A DNA stretch of 64,000 bases from Rhodococcus_G sp042879035 (GTDB lineage: Bacteria > Actinomycetota > Actinomycetes > Mycobacteriales > Mycobacteriaceae), in the NCBI RefSeq assembly GCF_042879035.1, contig NZ_JBIAOU010000005.1:62001-126000 (forward strand), given 5' to 3'. Below the pieces are notes generated by a model. The model was given only the letters and a program-made list of their open reading frames with translations, did no database searches and was not told the origin of the DNA. Both the position numbers and the translations under genes were made by a program. This document shows, one piece after another, positions 50,392 to 59,477 of the stretch (its first letter is position 1; every line of letters starts with the position of its first letter).

Positions 50392-51849
50392 TCAGCCGTC
50401 CAACCCGGCGACGTGGTCGGCCACCCTCTCACCGATCATCACGACGGTCGCGTGTGGTCCCCGCGACGGCAACGACGGCATCACCGAACCGTCCGCGATC
50501 CACAGCCCGTCCACCCCGATCACCCGGCAGCGGTCGTCGACCACCGCATCCGGATCGTCCGGGGAGCCCATCGCACAACTGCCCGCCAGGTGCATCGAGG
50601 TCCCCAGCTCGTCCAGCGGATCCCCCGGTGGCGGCGTCGGGCGTTCGACCAGGCCCGCGAACGCCGCCCCCGCCAACAGTTCCCGGACGAGATCCACACC
50701 CTCCCGCAGCGCGGTCCGGTCGGCTTGTTCCCGCAGGTAGCGGTACCGCACCAGCGGCGGAACAGCCGGATCCGCAGACCGCACCACCACCTCCCCGCGA
50801 CTGCGTGGACGCATCAACGCGACACCGATCCGGCCGAACGGGTCGTCGACGCCGGGGATGAACTGCCCGAACGTCGCGGTGTACGGCCGCAGTTCGACGT
50901 CGTCCGTCTCGAGCGCGACTTCGAGGATCGCCCGGTCGGTCCGGTGCGGGACGCTCGACCGGGGCCGGTACCCGACCGTCACCTCCGGATGGTCCGTGGC
51001 GTTCCGGCCGACCCCCGGCCGGTCCACCGCGACGGGAATTCCGATCCGTGAAAGCGACTGTGCGGGACCGATTCCGGAGTGCACGAGCAGATGCGGTGTG
51101 CCGACGGCGCCGGCGGACAGGACCACCGTGCCCGCGCGCAGGACGCGCACTCCACCTGCCGTCTCGACCTCGACGCCGACCGCCCGCGAGCCCGACAGCA
51201 GCACCCGCCGCGCCACCGCACCGGTGAGCACCCGCAGATTCGGCCGGTCCAGGTGGGGCACGAGGTATGCCTCGGCGGTACTGACCCGCATCCCGGCGCG
51301 GACGTTGAGCGGAACCGGGCCCGCACCGACGGCGTCGGGTTCGTTCAGATCGACGCGGTAGTCGAATCCCGCATCCGTCACCGCGGCGAGGAACGCGGCG
51401 CTGCGCGGATGCAACTCGTCCGGGGCGGTGCGGGTCACCGGCACGGGACCGCTGTCACCGTGCCAGGCCCGGTCGCCGAACGGATCGCTTTCGAGCCTGC
51501 GGAAGTACGGCAGCACCGACTCGTAGGACCAGGACGCCGGCCAGCGCGCGAAATCCGCGGCGGTGCCGCGGACGAAGTAGCCGCCGTTGACCGCACCGGA
51601 GCCGCCCAGCACGCGGCCACGGGCCAGCGCGACCCGGGGCGCCGATTCGTCCCGCAACTGGGCGGGATACCTCCAGACGACGTCACTCGCCGGCCCCACC
51701 GGCAGCACACCGACCGGTCCCGGCGGGCCCGCGCCGACGCCGGCCTCCACCAACAGCACGGTGCGATCGGGATTCGCGCTCAGCCTGCCCGCCAGGACAC
51801 AGCCCGCGGAGCCCGCACCGACGACGACCACGTCCGCCGTCGGCGCCAT
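50392..51849 (-). CDS. mftG: Mycofactocin-associated GMC oxidoreductase MftG
   Basis: The 485-residue GMC flavoprotein has N-terminal FAD motif VVVGAGSAGCVLAGRLS, GRVLGGSGAVNGGYFVRG, RAGTVVLSAGAVGTPHLL, and C-terminal HLAGSCAMG and IADGSVMPSLPSRGPHAT. MftG is reported to link reduced mycofactocin to the respiratory chain and to be needed for growth on ethanol. It is the last gene of the mft operon; its ATG is five bases after the mftF stop. The protein is slightly short for GMC enzymes but all core motifs are present. Confidence 0.9.
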   Translation of the reverse strand: MAPTADVVVVGAGSAGCVLAGRLSANPDRTVLLVEAGVGAGPPGPVGVLPVGPASDVVWRYPAQLRDESAPRVALARGRVLGGSGAVNGGYFVRGTAADFARWPASWSYESVLPYFRRLESDPFGDRAWHGDSGPVPVTRTAPDELHPRSAAFLAAVTDAGFDYRVDLNEPDAVGAGPVPLNVRAGMRVSTAEAYLVPHLDRPNLRVLTGAVARRVLLSGSRAVGVEVETAGGVRVLRAGTVVLSAGAVGTPHLLVHSGIGPAQSLSRIGIPVAVDRPGVGRNATDHPEVTVGYRPRSSVPHRTDRAILEVALETDDVELRPYTATFGQFIPGVDDPFGRIGVALMRPRSRGEVVVRSADPAVPPLVRYRYLREQADRTALREGVDLVRELLAGAAFAGLVERPTPPPGDPLDELGTSMHLAGSCAMGSPDDPDAVVDDRCRVIGVDGLWIADGSVMPSLPSRGPHATVVMIGERVADHVAGLDG

Positions 51850-51854
51850 CGGGT

Positions 51855-53252
51855 TCAGCGGCTCAGCCGGGGAGCCAGCGCGGCGAGGCTCCGCTCGTCG
51901 ATCGCCCCACGCCACAGACCGGCCCCGTAGGCGAGGTCGTCGAGACGCTTGTAGACGACGTGCCGCACCGGCCCCAGCCCGCCGGGCTCCCGGTGCGTCC
52001 ACCAGTCCGCGGCACCCTCCGCGACCGCGACGGTCAACGCCACCCGCCGGAACCGCCGCGAACAGACCGCCGCGACCACTGTCACCGGCCAGTAGTGCCG
52101 GCACAGCGCGGACGCGAGCTGCCACGCCCCACCCGCCAGCCCCTGCATCGCGAGCACCGTCGCGATCCGCGTCGGCCGGTCGAGGTCGGCGAACGTGCGC
52201 CGCAGACGGTGCACCGTCACCACCTGCGTGACGAGGGCACCGAGCAGACCGACACGGGTGCAGGTCGCGGCCGCCGCCCACGCGAGCAGGGTCCACACCG
52301 ACATCGCCAGCGGCGACACCCGACCCTGGTGCCGGGCGGCGAGCGGTGCGGCCCCGGTGCCGTAGAACAACTTGCGGCCGAACCACTTCCGGAAGGACAC
52401 CCGGTGGTCGTGGGCGACGTGCGCGATCGGCTCGTACCGCAGGCGCCAACCCGCCTCGTGCAGCCGCCAGCACAGGTCGACGTCCTCGGCGACGTGCATC
52501 GACTCGTCGAATCCACCGCACTCGTCGAGCGCACTGCGCCGCACCAGCATCGCGGCGCTCGGCACGTAGGAGACGGCGCTCCCGGCCCGCACCGGCCCCT
52601 CCTTGCGTCCGAGGTCGAGCGAGGACCGCGCGTGTTCGTACCGGGCCAGCGCTCCGCCCTCCGGCGTGAGCGCGACGATCCGAGGCGCGACCATCGCGAC
52701 CGCCGGATCGCTGAAGTGCCCGAGCATCGACTCCAGCCAGCCGGTGCGCGGCACCACGTCGGAGTCGAGAAAGGCGACGAACTCCGTTGTCGCTGCTTCC
52801 ATTCCGGTGTTCCGCGCGGCGGCGGGACCGCGCGAGACGTCGTGCCGCAGGACCCGGACCTCACCGCGACCACCCGGCACCGGCGGCGGAAGGACCGGCT
52901 CCGCCGACCCGTCGTCGACGACGACGACGTGCAATCCGTGCAGGGCGGGCAGCAGGCGGTTGAGCCCGACGACGTTGTCCTTGACGGGGACGACGACCGT
53001 GACGTCGTGGTTGGGGGGTGAACTCATCGGCCGCGGGTTGGCGACACCGGAGTCGAGCAGGTGTCGCGCCACCACCGCGGACTGCTGGTCCACCACCTTC
53101 AGGTAGCCGTCCCCGATCATCGCGGCCGCGGTCGGCGCCAGTTTGAGCATCCGGGTCGGAGACCCCCCGATCAGAACCCGCCCGTCGGAGAAGGTGCGCA
53201 CCGTCGGATCGAGTCGAACCCCGAATCCGTCGGGCAGTCGAGCTTGGCGCAT
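51855..53252 (-). CDS. mftF: Mycofactocin glycosyltransferase MftF
   Basis: The protein has 465 residues. After an N-terminal region (GFGVRLDPTVRTFSDGRVLI, a typical MftF opening), a GT2 fold follows: TVVVPVKDN, VVVDDGS, FLDSDVVPRTGWLE with the DxD, and HVAEDVDLCWRLHEAGW. The C-terminal third is hydrophobic and suggests membrane association. MftF adds beta-1,4-glucose units to pre-mycofactocin. ATG 53252 gives the family start. It lies 26 bp after mftE and five before mftG. Confidence 0.92.
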   Translation of the reverse strand: MRQARLPDGFGVRLDPTVRTFSDGRVLIGGSPTRMLKLAPTAAAMIGDGYLKVVDQQSAVVARHLLDSGVANPRPMSSPPNHDVTVVVPVKDNVVGLNRLLPALHGLHVVVVDDGSAEPVLPPPVPGGRGEVRVLRHDVSRGPAAARNTGMEAATTEFVAFLDSDVVPRTGWLESMLGHFSDPAVAMVAPRIVALTPEGGALARYEHARSSLDLGRKEGPVRAGSAVSYVPSAAMLVRRSALDECGGFDESMHVAEDVDLCWRLHEAGWRLRYEPIAHVAHDHRVSFRKWFGRKLFYGTGAAPLAARHQGRVSPLAMSVWTLLAWAAAATCTRVGLLGALVTQVVTVHRLRRTFADLDRPTRIATVLAMQGLAGGAWQLASALCRHYWPVTVVAAVCSRRFRRVALTVAVAEGAADWWTHREPGGLGPVRHVVYKRLDDLAYGAGLWRGAIDERSLAALAPRLSR

Positions 53253-53277
53253 CAGGTGATCGTATTCGGATCTGGTC

Positions 53278-53973
53278 TCATCGCAACATTCCGCGGGTAT
53301 CCGGCTGCCACCGCTCCGCCGCCGCAGCAGCCCGCGCACACATCGCCTCGAACAGGCGTGCCCCCTCGGCCGCGTCGGCACCCCGCGGGTCGCCGAGCAC
53401 ACCGTTCGCACTGACCGCCGCCACACCCCCGTCCCGCAGTTGCGGCATGATCTCCGCGATGGGACGGGTGTCGCCGACCTCGCACCGGTCCGTCCGCACC
53501 ACCTCGGATGAAAGATGCAGCAGCAGAGCGGTTTCGGTCAGTCCCGCGTGCGCGTCCGCGCCGGGGACCGCGCAGGGCACCCAGGCGACGTCCCGGCCCT
53601 CGTACCGCAGCAGCGCGACCGCGTCCGCGAGAGCCGGCGCGTTGCCGCCGTGCCCGTTGACGAACAACACGCGCGGCGACCAGCGACACGCCGACCGGCC
53701 GAACTCGACGACGAGGGTGCGCAGCGCCTCGCTGCCGAGCGAGATCGTGCCGTCGAATCCCTCGTGCTCACCGCTGGCGCCGTACGCAATCGCCGGGGCG
53801 ACGGCCACACCGGGCAACGCCTGAGCCACCGCCGTCGCGATCCGGGTGTCGGTGTCGAGCGGAAGATGCGGGCCGTGCTGCTCGAGCGACCCCACCGGCA
53901 CAGCCAGCGCGGGGCGGGACACGCCGACCTCCGGCCAGGTCGCGTCGGCCAACGAGTCCGGTGCGGTGGGCAT
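53278..53973 (-). CDS. mftE: Mycofactocin precursor peptide peptidase MftE
   Basis: The 231-residue creatininase-family metalloprotein has LATWPEV-type N terminus (DATWPEVGV), VPVGSLEQHGPHLPLDTD with the metal-binding Glu, His and Asp, VNGHGGN, and a late Glu. MftE releases the C-terminal Val-Tyr-derived unit from the modified MftA peptide. ATG 53973 is used; an in-frame GTG at 54003 is possible. Upstream lies the three-copy palindromic repeat array that separates it from the OYE-type gene, so it may have its own transcription or processing. Confidence 0.92.
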   Translation of the reverse strand: MPTAPDSLADATWPEVGVSRPALAVPVGSLEQHGPHLPLDTDTRIATAVAQALPGVAVAPAIAYGASGEHEGFDGTISLGSEALRTLVVEFGRSACRWSPRVLFVNGHGGNAPALADAVALLRYEGRDVAWVPCAVPGADAHAGLTETALLLHLSSEVVRTDRCEVGDTRPIAEIMPQLRDGGVAAVSANGVLGDPRGADAAEGARLFEAMCARAAAAAERWQPDTRGMLR

Positions 53974-54034
53974 ACCCCCGATGCTAGGACCTGCCCTCCG
54001 CACCCACCCGAGCAGCCCGGCTCACCCCCCTCCT

Positions 54035-54245
54035 GGCTGAAGGTGGCCTTCGGCTCGACAGACCGCACGAAGGGCGCCTTCAGCCGGAAGGGCTCGACGG
54101 GCCGACACGGGCTGAAGGTGGCCTTCGGCTCGACAGACCGCACGAAGGGCGCCTTCAGCCGGAAGGGGCTCGACGGGCCGACACGGGCTGAAGGTGGCCT
54201 TCGGCTCTACAGACCGCACGAAGGGCGCCTTCAGCCGGGAGGGGC
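54035..54245. repeat. Three tandem 75-bp repeats built of GAAGG-N3-CCTTC palindromes
   Basis: Copies start near 54037, 54112 and 54188; the third is partial and ends at the OYE gene stop codon. Each full copy has two palindromes 30 bp apart (for example 54039-54051 GAAGGTGGCCTTC and 54069-54081 GAAGGGCGCCTTC) plus a spacer. Related 30-bp units lie inside the other OYE gene at 57043-57210. Confidence 0.92.
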
Positions 54246-56197
54246 TACAGGGCGGCGGCCACTCGGTGGCCCTCGACAACCGCGGCGTGAGCGCGGCGCG
54301 GCGACAGGGCGTCGCCGATCCGGTGGACCTCGAAAGCACTGCCGGACAGTTCCTTCCACAGTTCGTCCACAGGTTGTTGATGAACCGCGCAGACGACGGC
54401 GTCGAATTCCGACTCGGTGACCGTGCCGGTCGGGTGGTGCAGCAGACGCACCACGACACCGGTCTCGGTGTCGGTCACCTCCATCGGAACCACATCGGTT
54501 CGCTCGACGATCCCGGCCGCGTACGCCCGGCGCTGCCAGCCCTCCATGTCCAGGGTCAGCCCGAGATCCTGGCCGACGATCATCGCCGGCGTCGCGATCG
54601 TGACCGTACAGCCGCGGGCGGCGACGGTCTCCGCGACCGAGGTCCCCTGATGAAACCCCAACTCGTCGAACACCAGAACCCGGCCACTCGGCGTGACACG
54701 CCCCTCGAGGACGTCCCGGACGTCGACCACCCGCGTGCTGGCGCCCGCCCATGCCGGCCGCTTCGGCCGGGCACCGGTCGCGACGATCACGACATCCGGC
54801 GCCAGGCGTTGCACCAGGTCCGGTCCCACCTCGGTACCGGTGCGGACGGTGACGCCGGCCCGCGCACACTCACGCTCGAGATTGACTGCCAGTTCGCCGA
54901 ATTCGCTCCGCCCGGACGCGACCGACGCGGCGCACACCTGACCGCCGAGCCGCTCGTCGCGCTCGAACAGCGTCACGCGATGGCCGCGCCCCGCCGCGGT
55001 CGCGGCGGCCTGCATCCCCGCCGGCCCGCCGCCGACGACGACCACCGTCCGGCCCCGACGCCGCGGCTGCGGCAACAGCACCGATTCGCGCCCCGCCGAC
55101 GGATTCTCGACGCACCCCAGCCACCGGTTCAGTCCGACGCGGCCGATGCACTCCTGATTGCAGCCGAGGCACGTTCTGATCCCGGCGGCGTCACCCGACA
55201 GGGCCTTGGCCGCGAAGTCCGGGTCCGCGATCTGCCCCCTCACCACCCCGACCAGGTCGCAGTGCCCTTCGACGAGCGCCTGTTCGGCCTGCTCCGGCGC
55301 GGTGAAGCGGCCGACGCCGATCACCGGCAGCGACACCTGTCGTCGAATCGCGTTGGGAATGAACAGCGCATAGCCACGAGGGACGGCCATCGACGCCTCG
55401 ATCAGGTGCAGCGTCTCGGTGGCCATGCCGATGGACGTGTTGAGGTAGTCGACGTCGCCGGTCGCCTCGACCATGCTTGCCACCGCGGTCGCCTCGTCGA
55501 GGTGGATGCCGCCCGGAATCGACTCCTCCCCCGTCAACCGCACCCCGAGGACCAGCCCGGGCCCGAGTGCGGCGCGGACCGCGACGATCACCTCGAGCAG
55601 CAGCCTGGCCCGGGATTCGAGCGGACCCCCGTAGCTGTCGGTGCGCCGGTTGGTCTGCGGCGACAGGAACGCCCGCAGGATCGACGACTGCGACGCCTGG
55701 ATCTCGACACCGTCGAATCCGCCTTCACGACAGTGGATTGCGACTCGCGCGTAACTCGCGACCAGATCGTCGATGCCCGTGGCGTCCAGCGCCCTCGGCA
55801 CCTCCCGGAACAGGGGGTCCGGGATCGGGCTCGGCGCCCACAGGGGGCGGCCGGAGTACATTCCGGACCCCTGTCCCCCGTTGTGGTTCAGCTGGGCGAG
55901 TATCACGGCGCCCTCGGCGTGGACCGCGTCGGTGATGCGGCGATATCCCGGTACGGTCTCGGATCGGTACCCGTGAATCACCTTCTCGTACGGCCAGTCC
56001 GTCGGGTGGACGCAGTGTTCCTCGGTGATGATCAGGCCGGCACCGCCTCGTGCACGCGCTTCGTAGTACGCCGTGTGCTGCGCGGTGGGCAGTCCGTCGA
56101 CAGCGGCGTTGGTCAGGTGCGCGGTGAACACGACACGGTTGCGCAGGGTGCGCGACCCGATCGTCAAGGGCGACGACAGTTTCGGCAACTCGCTCAC
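54245..56197 (-). CDS. Mycofactocin-system FadH/OYE-family oxidoreductase 2
   Basis: The 650-residue enzyme resembles 2,4-dienoyl-CoA reductase/trimethylamine dehydrogenase: an N-terminal FMN TIM barrel (LRNRVVFTAHLTN, GAGLIITEEHCVHP, GGFDGVEIQAS), a 4Fe-4S cluster (CLGCNQECIGR and a later GCVENP), then FAD/NADH domains (VVVVGGGPAGMQAA). TIGR models define two such OYE families found only beside mft genes. GTG 56197 overlaps the stop of the other OYE gene (GTGA). The substrate is unknown; it may reduce a quinone or enone, or process mycofactocin. Confidence 0.88.
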   Translation of the reverse strand: MSELPKLSSPLTIGSRTLRNRVVFTAHLTNAAVDGLPTAQHTAYYEARARGGAGLIITEEHCVHPTDWPYEKVIHGYRSETVPGYRRITDAVHAEGAVILAQLNHNGGQGSGMYSGRPLWAPSPIPDPLFREVPRALDATGIDDLVASYARVAIHCREGGFDGVEIQASQSSILRAFLSPQTNRRTDSYGGPLESRARLLLEVIVAVRAALGPGLVLGVRLTGEESIPGGIHLDEATAVASMVEATGDVDYLNTSIGMATETLHLIEASMAVPRGYALFIPNAIRRQVSLPVIGVGRFTAPEQAEQALVEGHCDLVGVVRGQIADPDFAAKALSGDAAGIRTCLGCNQECIGRVGLNRWLGCVENPSAGRESVLLPQPRRRGRTVVVVGGGPAGMQAAATAAGRGHRVTLFERDERLGGQVCAASVASGRSEFGELAVNLERECARAGVTVRTGTEVGPDLVQRLAPDVVIVATGARPKRPAWAGASTRVVDVRDVLEGRVTPSGRVLVFDELGFHQGTSVAETVAARGCTVTIATPAMIVGQDLGLTLDMEGWQRRAYAAGIVERTDVVPMEVTDTETGVVVRLLHHPTGTVTESEFDAVVCAVHQQPVDELWKELSGSAFEVHRIGDALSPRRAHAAVVEGHRVAAAL

Positions 56198-58281
56198 CGC
56201 GACCACTCCCGCAGCAGGCGTGTCGCCGCCTCGCGTCCGTCCCGGATCGCCTCGGCGACCGTGCGCGGAGCGATCCGGTCTCCGACCGCGAGACGTGTGT
56301 GCGCGCGGAGCCGGTCTCCCGCGGCGCCGTCCGACGACACGGACTCGTCCGGCACGCGATGGCCGCAGTCGACGATCGCCGCGGCAGGCACGAGATTCCG
56401 GGCTCCGGTGTGGACGTGTTCGAGCTCCACTCGGCCCCAGTCGATTCCGACGATCCGGGTCCGCAGGTGCCGGACGACACCTGCGCGCTCGAGTCTGCCG
56501 TTCGCGTCGGCGAGGTCGCCGGCGCGTGCGAGTTGGGTACCGACGACCGGGTCGGGCGTCACGACGCCGACGATGCGACCTGCCGCTGCGAGCAACTCCG
56601 CGACGGCGACACCGACGGATCCGCCGATCGGATCCCACACCAGCACCGGGCCGTCGGGGAGCGTGCCGCCCAGTGGTTCGACGGCGGCGACCACCGGCAC
56701 GGTGCCGTCCCCCGGCACCGGCCAGGGCGCCGCCACGCTTCCGGTGGCGATCACCACCGCGGCGACGTCTTCCGCTCGGGTCTCCTGGTCGGTCACCTCG
56801 TGCCCGAACTCGACGCGGACACCGAGTCGGTGACACTCGTCGGCGAGCCATCCGGTCAACGCGGACAGCCGTGCCCGGTCGCCTGTCGCGGTGCGCGCCA
56901 CCATCCCGCCGAGGCGATCGGTCCGCTCGGCCAAGCGGACTCGGTGCCCTGCCGCCGCCAGGACGCGGGACGCTTCGAGGCCCGCGGGCCCGCCGCCGAC
57001 GACCAACACGTCCCGCGGCGCGCCGCGAGCCGACATCCCCGACTGAAGGGCACCTTCAGCCGATTCAACGACATGAAGGTGACCTTCAGCCGATCCCGAG
57101 GGGAGGTGGACATCAGCCGACCCCACGGGATGAAGGCGGCCTTCGGCCGATTCAACGAGATGGAGGCGGCCTTCGGCCGATTCGACGAGACCAAGGGCGC
57201 CTTCATCCGGGACAGCGGGGTTCGGGTTGCCGATGCAGGTGACGATCGGATTCCGCGGATCGCACACCAGGCACGTCTGGTTGCACAGCACGCAGGGGCG
57301 CGGCGCACGACCGCGGCGAACCGCCTCGACGAGGTTCGGGTCGGCGATCTGTGCGCGGGTCATCTCGACCAGGTCGGCGCACCCGTCGTCGAGGGCCCGC
57401 TGCGCCGCCGCCGGGTCGACCACGCTGCCCTGCAGGACCACCGGCACTCCGACAGCGCGAATCCGCCGTGTCAGTTCCACGTTGAACATCGGCGGGGTGT
57501 GGGCGTCCGGACGGTAGCGGGTCGCGCTCGTGGGTCCGCCCCGGACGACGGTTACGAGGTCCACGGTGTCGGCGATCGCCCGGACGTGGTCCACGGCGTC
57601 GTCGGGGGTGATGCCGCCCCACGGGGCCAGTTCGTCGCAGCTGAGCCGCAGGGCGAGGATCCGGCCTGGTCCGAGCTCCGCACGGACCGCGGCCATCACC
57701 TCGCGCAGCAGTCGGGTGCGGTCGGCGCCGTACCCGTCGGCGCGGAGATTGGTGATCGGCGACAGGAACTGGCGCAGCAGCGCGGTCGGTCCGGCGTCGA
57801 GTTCGACCCCGTCCACGCCGGCGGACGACGCGACCGCCGCCGCGGCGGCGAATCCTTCCGTCACCAAACCTGTTTCACGAGATCCCATCTCGGCGGGCAG
57901 CTCCCGCGTCACCACGTCCGCGACAGGCGACGGGCCCCACAGCACCGACTGAGAGTAGGCGCTCGACCCCTGCATGCCGCGGTGACCGAGCGCCGCCAGC
58001 ACGAGCGTTCCGTGCGGCCGGCACGCGGACACGATCGCCCGCCACCCCGGCCCGCAGTCCGCCGCCAGCGGCGCCCGCTCGTACGGCCAGTCGTCCTCAC
58101 ACACGGACGCGCACTCGGTGACGATCACGCCGCAGCCCCCACGAGCCCGGGCTTCGTAGTAGGCGGTGTGCCGGTCCGAGAACGCACGCCGCACAACGAG
58201 ATTCGTCTCGTGGGGGCCGAAGACCACCCTGGACCGGGCGGTGCGCCCGGTCAGGGTGGTCTCGTCGGTGAGGCCTGGCAG
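56194..58281 (-). CDS. Mycofactocin-system FadH/OYE-family oxidoreductase 1, with repeat insertion
   Basis: About 695 residues share the architecture of the neighbouring OYE: FMN barrel beginning RSRVVFGPHETNLV, GCGVIVTECASV, 4Fe-4S region CVLCNQTCLVC, and FAD domain VLVVGGGPAGLEASR. Between cluster and FAD domain lies an insertion of about 55 residues with repeats such as VESAEGRLH, encoded by 30-bp palindromic repeats. No ATG, GTG or TTG lies at the expected N terminus; a CTG at 58281, five bases after the mftD stop, fits the family. The first ordinary start (ATG 58389) would overlap mftD by 104 bp. Confidence 0.82.
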   Translation of the reverse strand: MPGLTDETTLTGRTARSRVVFGPHETNLVVRRAFSDRHTAYYEARARGGCGVIVTECASVCEDDWPYERAPLAADCGPGWRAIVSACRPHGTLVLAALGHRGMQGSSAYSQSVLWGPSPVADVVTRELPAEMGSRETGLVTEGFAAAAAVASSAGVDGVELDAGPTALLRQFLSPITNLRADGYGADRTRLLREVMAAVRAELGPGRILALRLSCDELAPWGGITPDDAVDHVRAIADTVDLVTVVRGGPTSATRYRPDAHTPPMFNVELTRRIRAVGVPVVLQGSVVDPAAAQRALDDGCADLVEMTRAQIADPNLVEAVRRGRAPRPCVLCNQTCLVCDPRNPIVTCIGNPNPAVPDEGALGLVESAEGRLHLVESAEGRLHPVGSADVHLPSGSAEGHLHVVESAEGALQSGMSARGAPRDVLVVGGGPAGLEASRVLAAAGHRVRLAERTDRLGGMVARTATGDRARLSALTGWLADECHRLGVRVEFGHEVTDQETRAEDVAAVVIATGSVAAPWPVPGDGTVPVVAAVEPLGGTLPDGPVLVWDPIGGSVGVAVAELLAAAGRIVGVVTPDPVVGTQLARAGDLADANGRLERAGVVRHLRTRIVGIDWGRVELEHVHTGARNLVPAAAIVDCGHRVPDESVSSDGAAGDRLRAHTRLAVGDRIAPRTVAEAIRDGREAATRLLREWSR
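57043..57210 (-). repeat. 30-bp palindromic repeat array within the OYE-1 coding region
   Basis: About six units of 30 bp start near 57043, 57074, a decayed one near 57106, 57131, 57161 and 57191. The core is (T)GAAGG-N3-CCTTC followed by (A/G)GCCGATTC. Ten codons per unit keep the frame. It shares core and 30-bp phase with the intergenic array at 54035-54245. Confidence 0.9.
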
Positions 58282-58285
58282 TGCT

Positions 58286-59464
58286 CTAGACCCCGAGGTC
58301 GCGGCGGAAGCCGTCCGGGATGACGAGGTCGGCCGGCGACAGGTCGGCGATGTTGGAGTGTCCGAGGCCGAGGACGGCGGAGTCGACACCGCCGCGCAGG
58401 ATGTCGAGGACGTTCTCGACTCCGGCCTGCCCGTTGGCGGCCAGGCCCCACAGGTAGGCGCGGCCGATCATGACGGCGCGGGCACCGAGGGCGAGGGCCT
58501 TGACGACGTCGGAGCCGCGGCGGATGCCGCCGTCGAGGACGACCTCGAGCTGCTCACCGACGGCCTCGGCGATCGCGGGCAGCGCCCGGATCGGGGCGGG
58601 GGTGCCGTCGAGGTTGTTGCCGCCGTGGTTGGACACGGAGATGGCGGTGCAGCCGGCGTCGACGGCACGCTTGGCGTCGTCGACCCGCATGACACCCTTG
58701 AGCATGAACGGCCCGTCCCACTGCTCACGCAGCCACGCGACGTCCTCCCAGGTGGGCAGCGGGGTGCCCATCCACTGTCCGTACGCACCGAAGAAGGTCG
58801 GTGCCGGGCCACCGTCCGCCGGGGCGAGGTTCGGGGTGGTCAGGTCCGGGATCGCGCCCGAACGAACGAACTGCGACAGCCACTTCGGGTGCAGCAGGCC
58901 CTGGAGGGCGTTGGCGCGCATCGCGGCGAAGTCCATCTTCTCCGGGATCGCCGGGGAGCCCCAGTCGCGGCCCATCGAGAACGACCAGTCCAGCGTCATG
59001 ATCAGCCCGGTCGCGCCCGCCTTCTTGGCGCGGTCCATCCGGTGCAGCAGCTCGTCGCGGGTGCCGACCCAGTACATCTGGAAAAAGGTCTGCGGGTTCG
59101 CGGCCACGACCTCCTCCACCGACTTGGACGCGAACGAGGACAGGCCCATCGCGACGCCGCGGGCGGCGGCGGCGCGGGCGACGGCGACCTCACCGTCGGG
59201 GTGCACGGCCTGCACACCGGTCGGGGAGATCATCACCGGGAACGACAGCGGCTGGCCCATCACGGTGGTGGACAGTTCCCGCTTGTCGGACAGTCCCGCC
59301 ACGTGCGGCGCGAAGCCGAGTTCGGCGAACGCGTCGATGTTGTCGGAGGTGGTCACGCCCTTCTCGGAGCCGGCGACCAGCGCCATGTACACCGGCTTCG
59401 GCAGCTGCTTCTTCGCCCGCCGCTGTGCCTCGGCAACGGTCTCGAACCACGCATTCTTCGCCAT
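58286..59464 (-). CDS. mftD: Pre-mycofactocin synthase MftD
   Basis: The 392-residue FMN-dependent alpha-hydroxyacid oxidase family protein has ISPTGVQAVHPDGEVAVARA, QMYWVGTRDEL, KGVMRVDDAK, SNHGGNNLDGTPAPI and DGGIRRGSDVVKAL. MftD oxidatively deaminates the MftE product AHDP to the dicarbonyl redox centre of pre-mycofactocin. ATG 59464 has GAGGAAAC about nine bases upstream and lies 13 bp after the mftC stop. The N-terminal MAKNAWFETVAEAQRRAKK is typical of MftD. Confidence 0.95.
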   Translation of the reverse strand: MAKNAWFETVAEAQRRAKKQLPKPVYMALVAGSEKGVTTSDNIDAFAELGFAPHVAGLSDKRELSTTVMGQPLSFPVMISPTGVQAVHPDGEVAVARAAAARGVAMGLSSFASKSVEEVVAANPQTFFQMYWVGTRDELLHRMDRAKKAGATGLIMTLDWSFSMGRDWGSPAIPEKMDFAAMRANALQGLLHPKWLSQFVRSGAIPDLTTPNLAPADGGPAPTFFGAYGQWMGTPLPTWEDVAWLREQWDGPFMLKGVMRVDDAKRAVDAGCTAISVSNHGGNNLDGTPAPIRALPAIAEAVGEQLEVVLDGGIRRGSDVVKALALGARAVMIGRAYLWGLAANGQAGVENVLDILRGGVDSAVLGLGHSNIADLSPADLVIPDGFRRDLGV

Positions 59465-59477
59465 CAGATGGTTTCCT

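Noticed and set aside
54035..54245. Repeat array considered as a CRISPR
   Set aside because: The copies are contiguous 75-bp repeats without unique spacers, and no cas gene is present.
54194..58323. Plus-strand frames of 879 and 674 codons opposite the two OYE genes
   Set aside because: Antisense shadows; composition is low-complexity Arg/Pro and the minus strand has FMN, Fe-S and FAD motifs.
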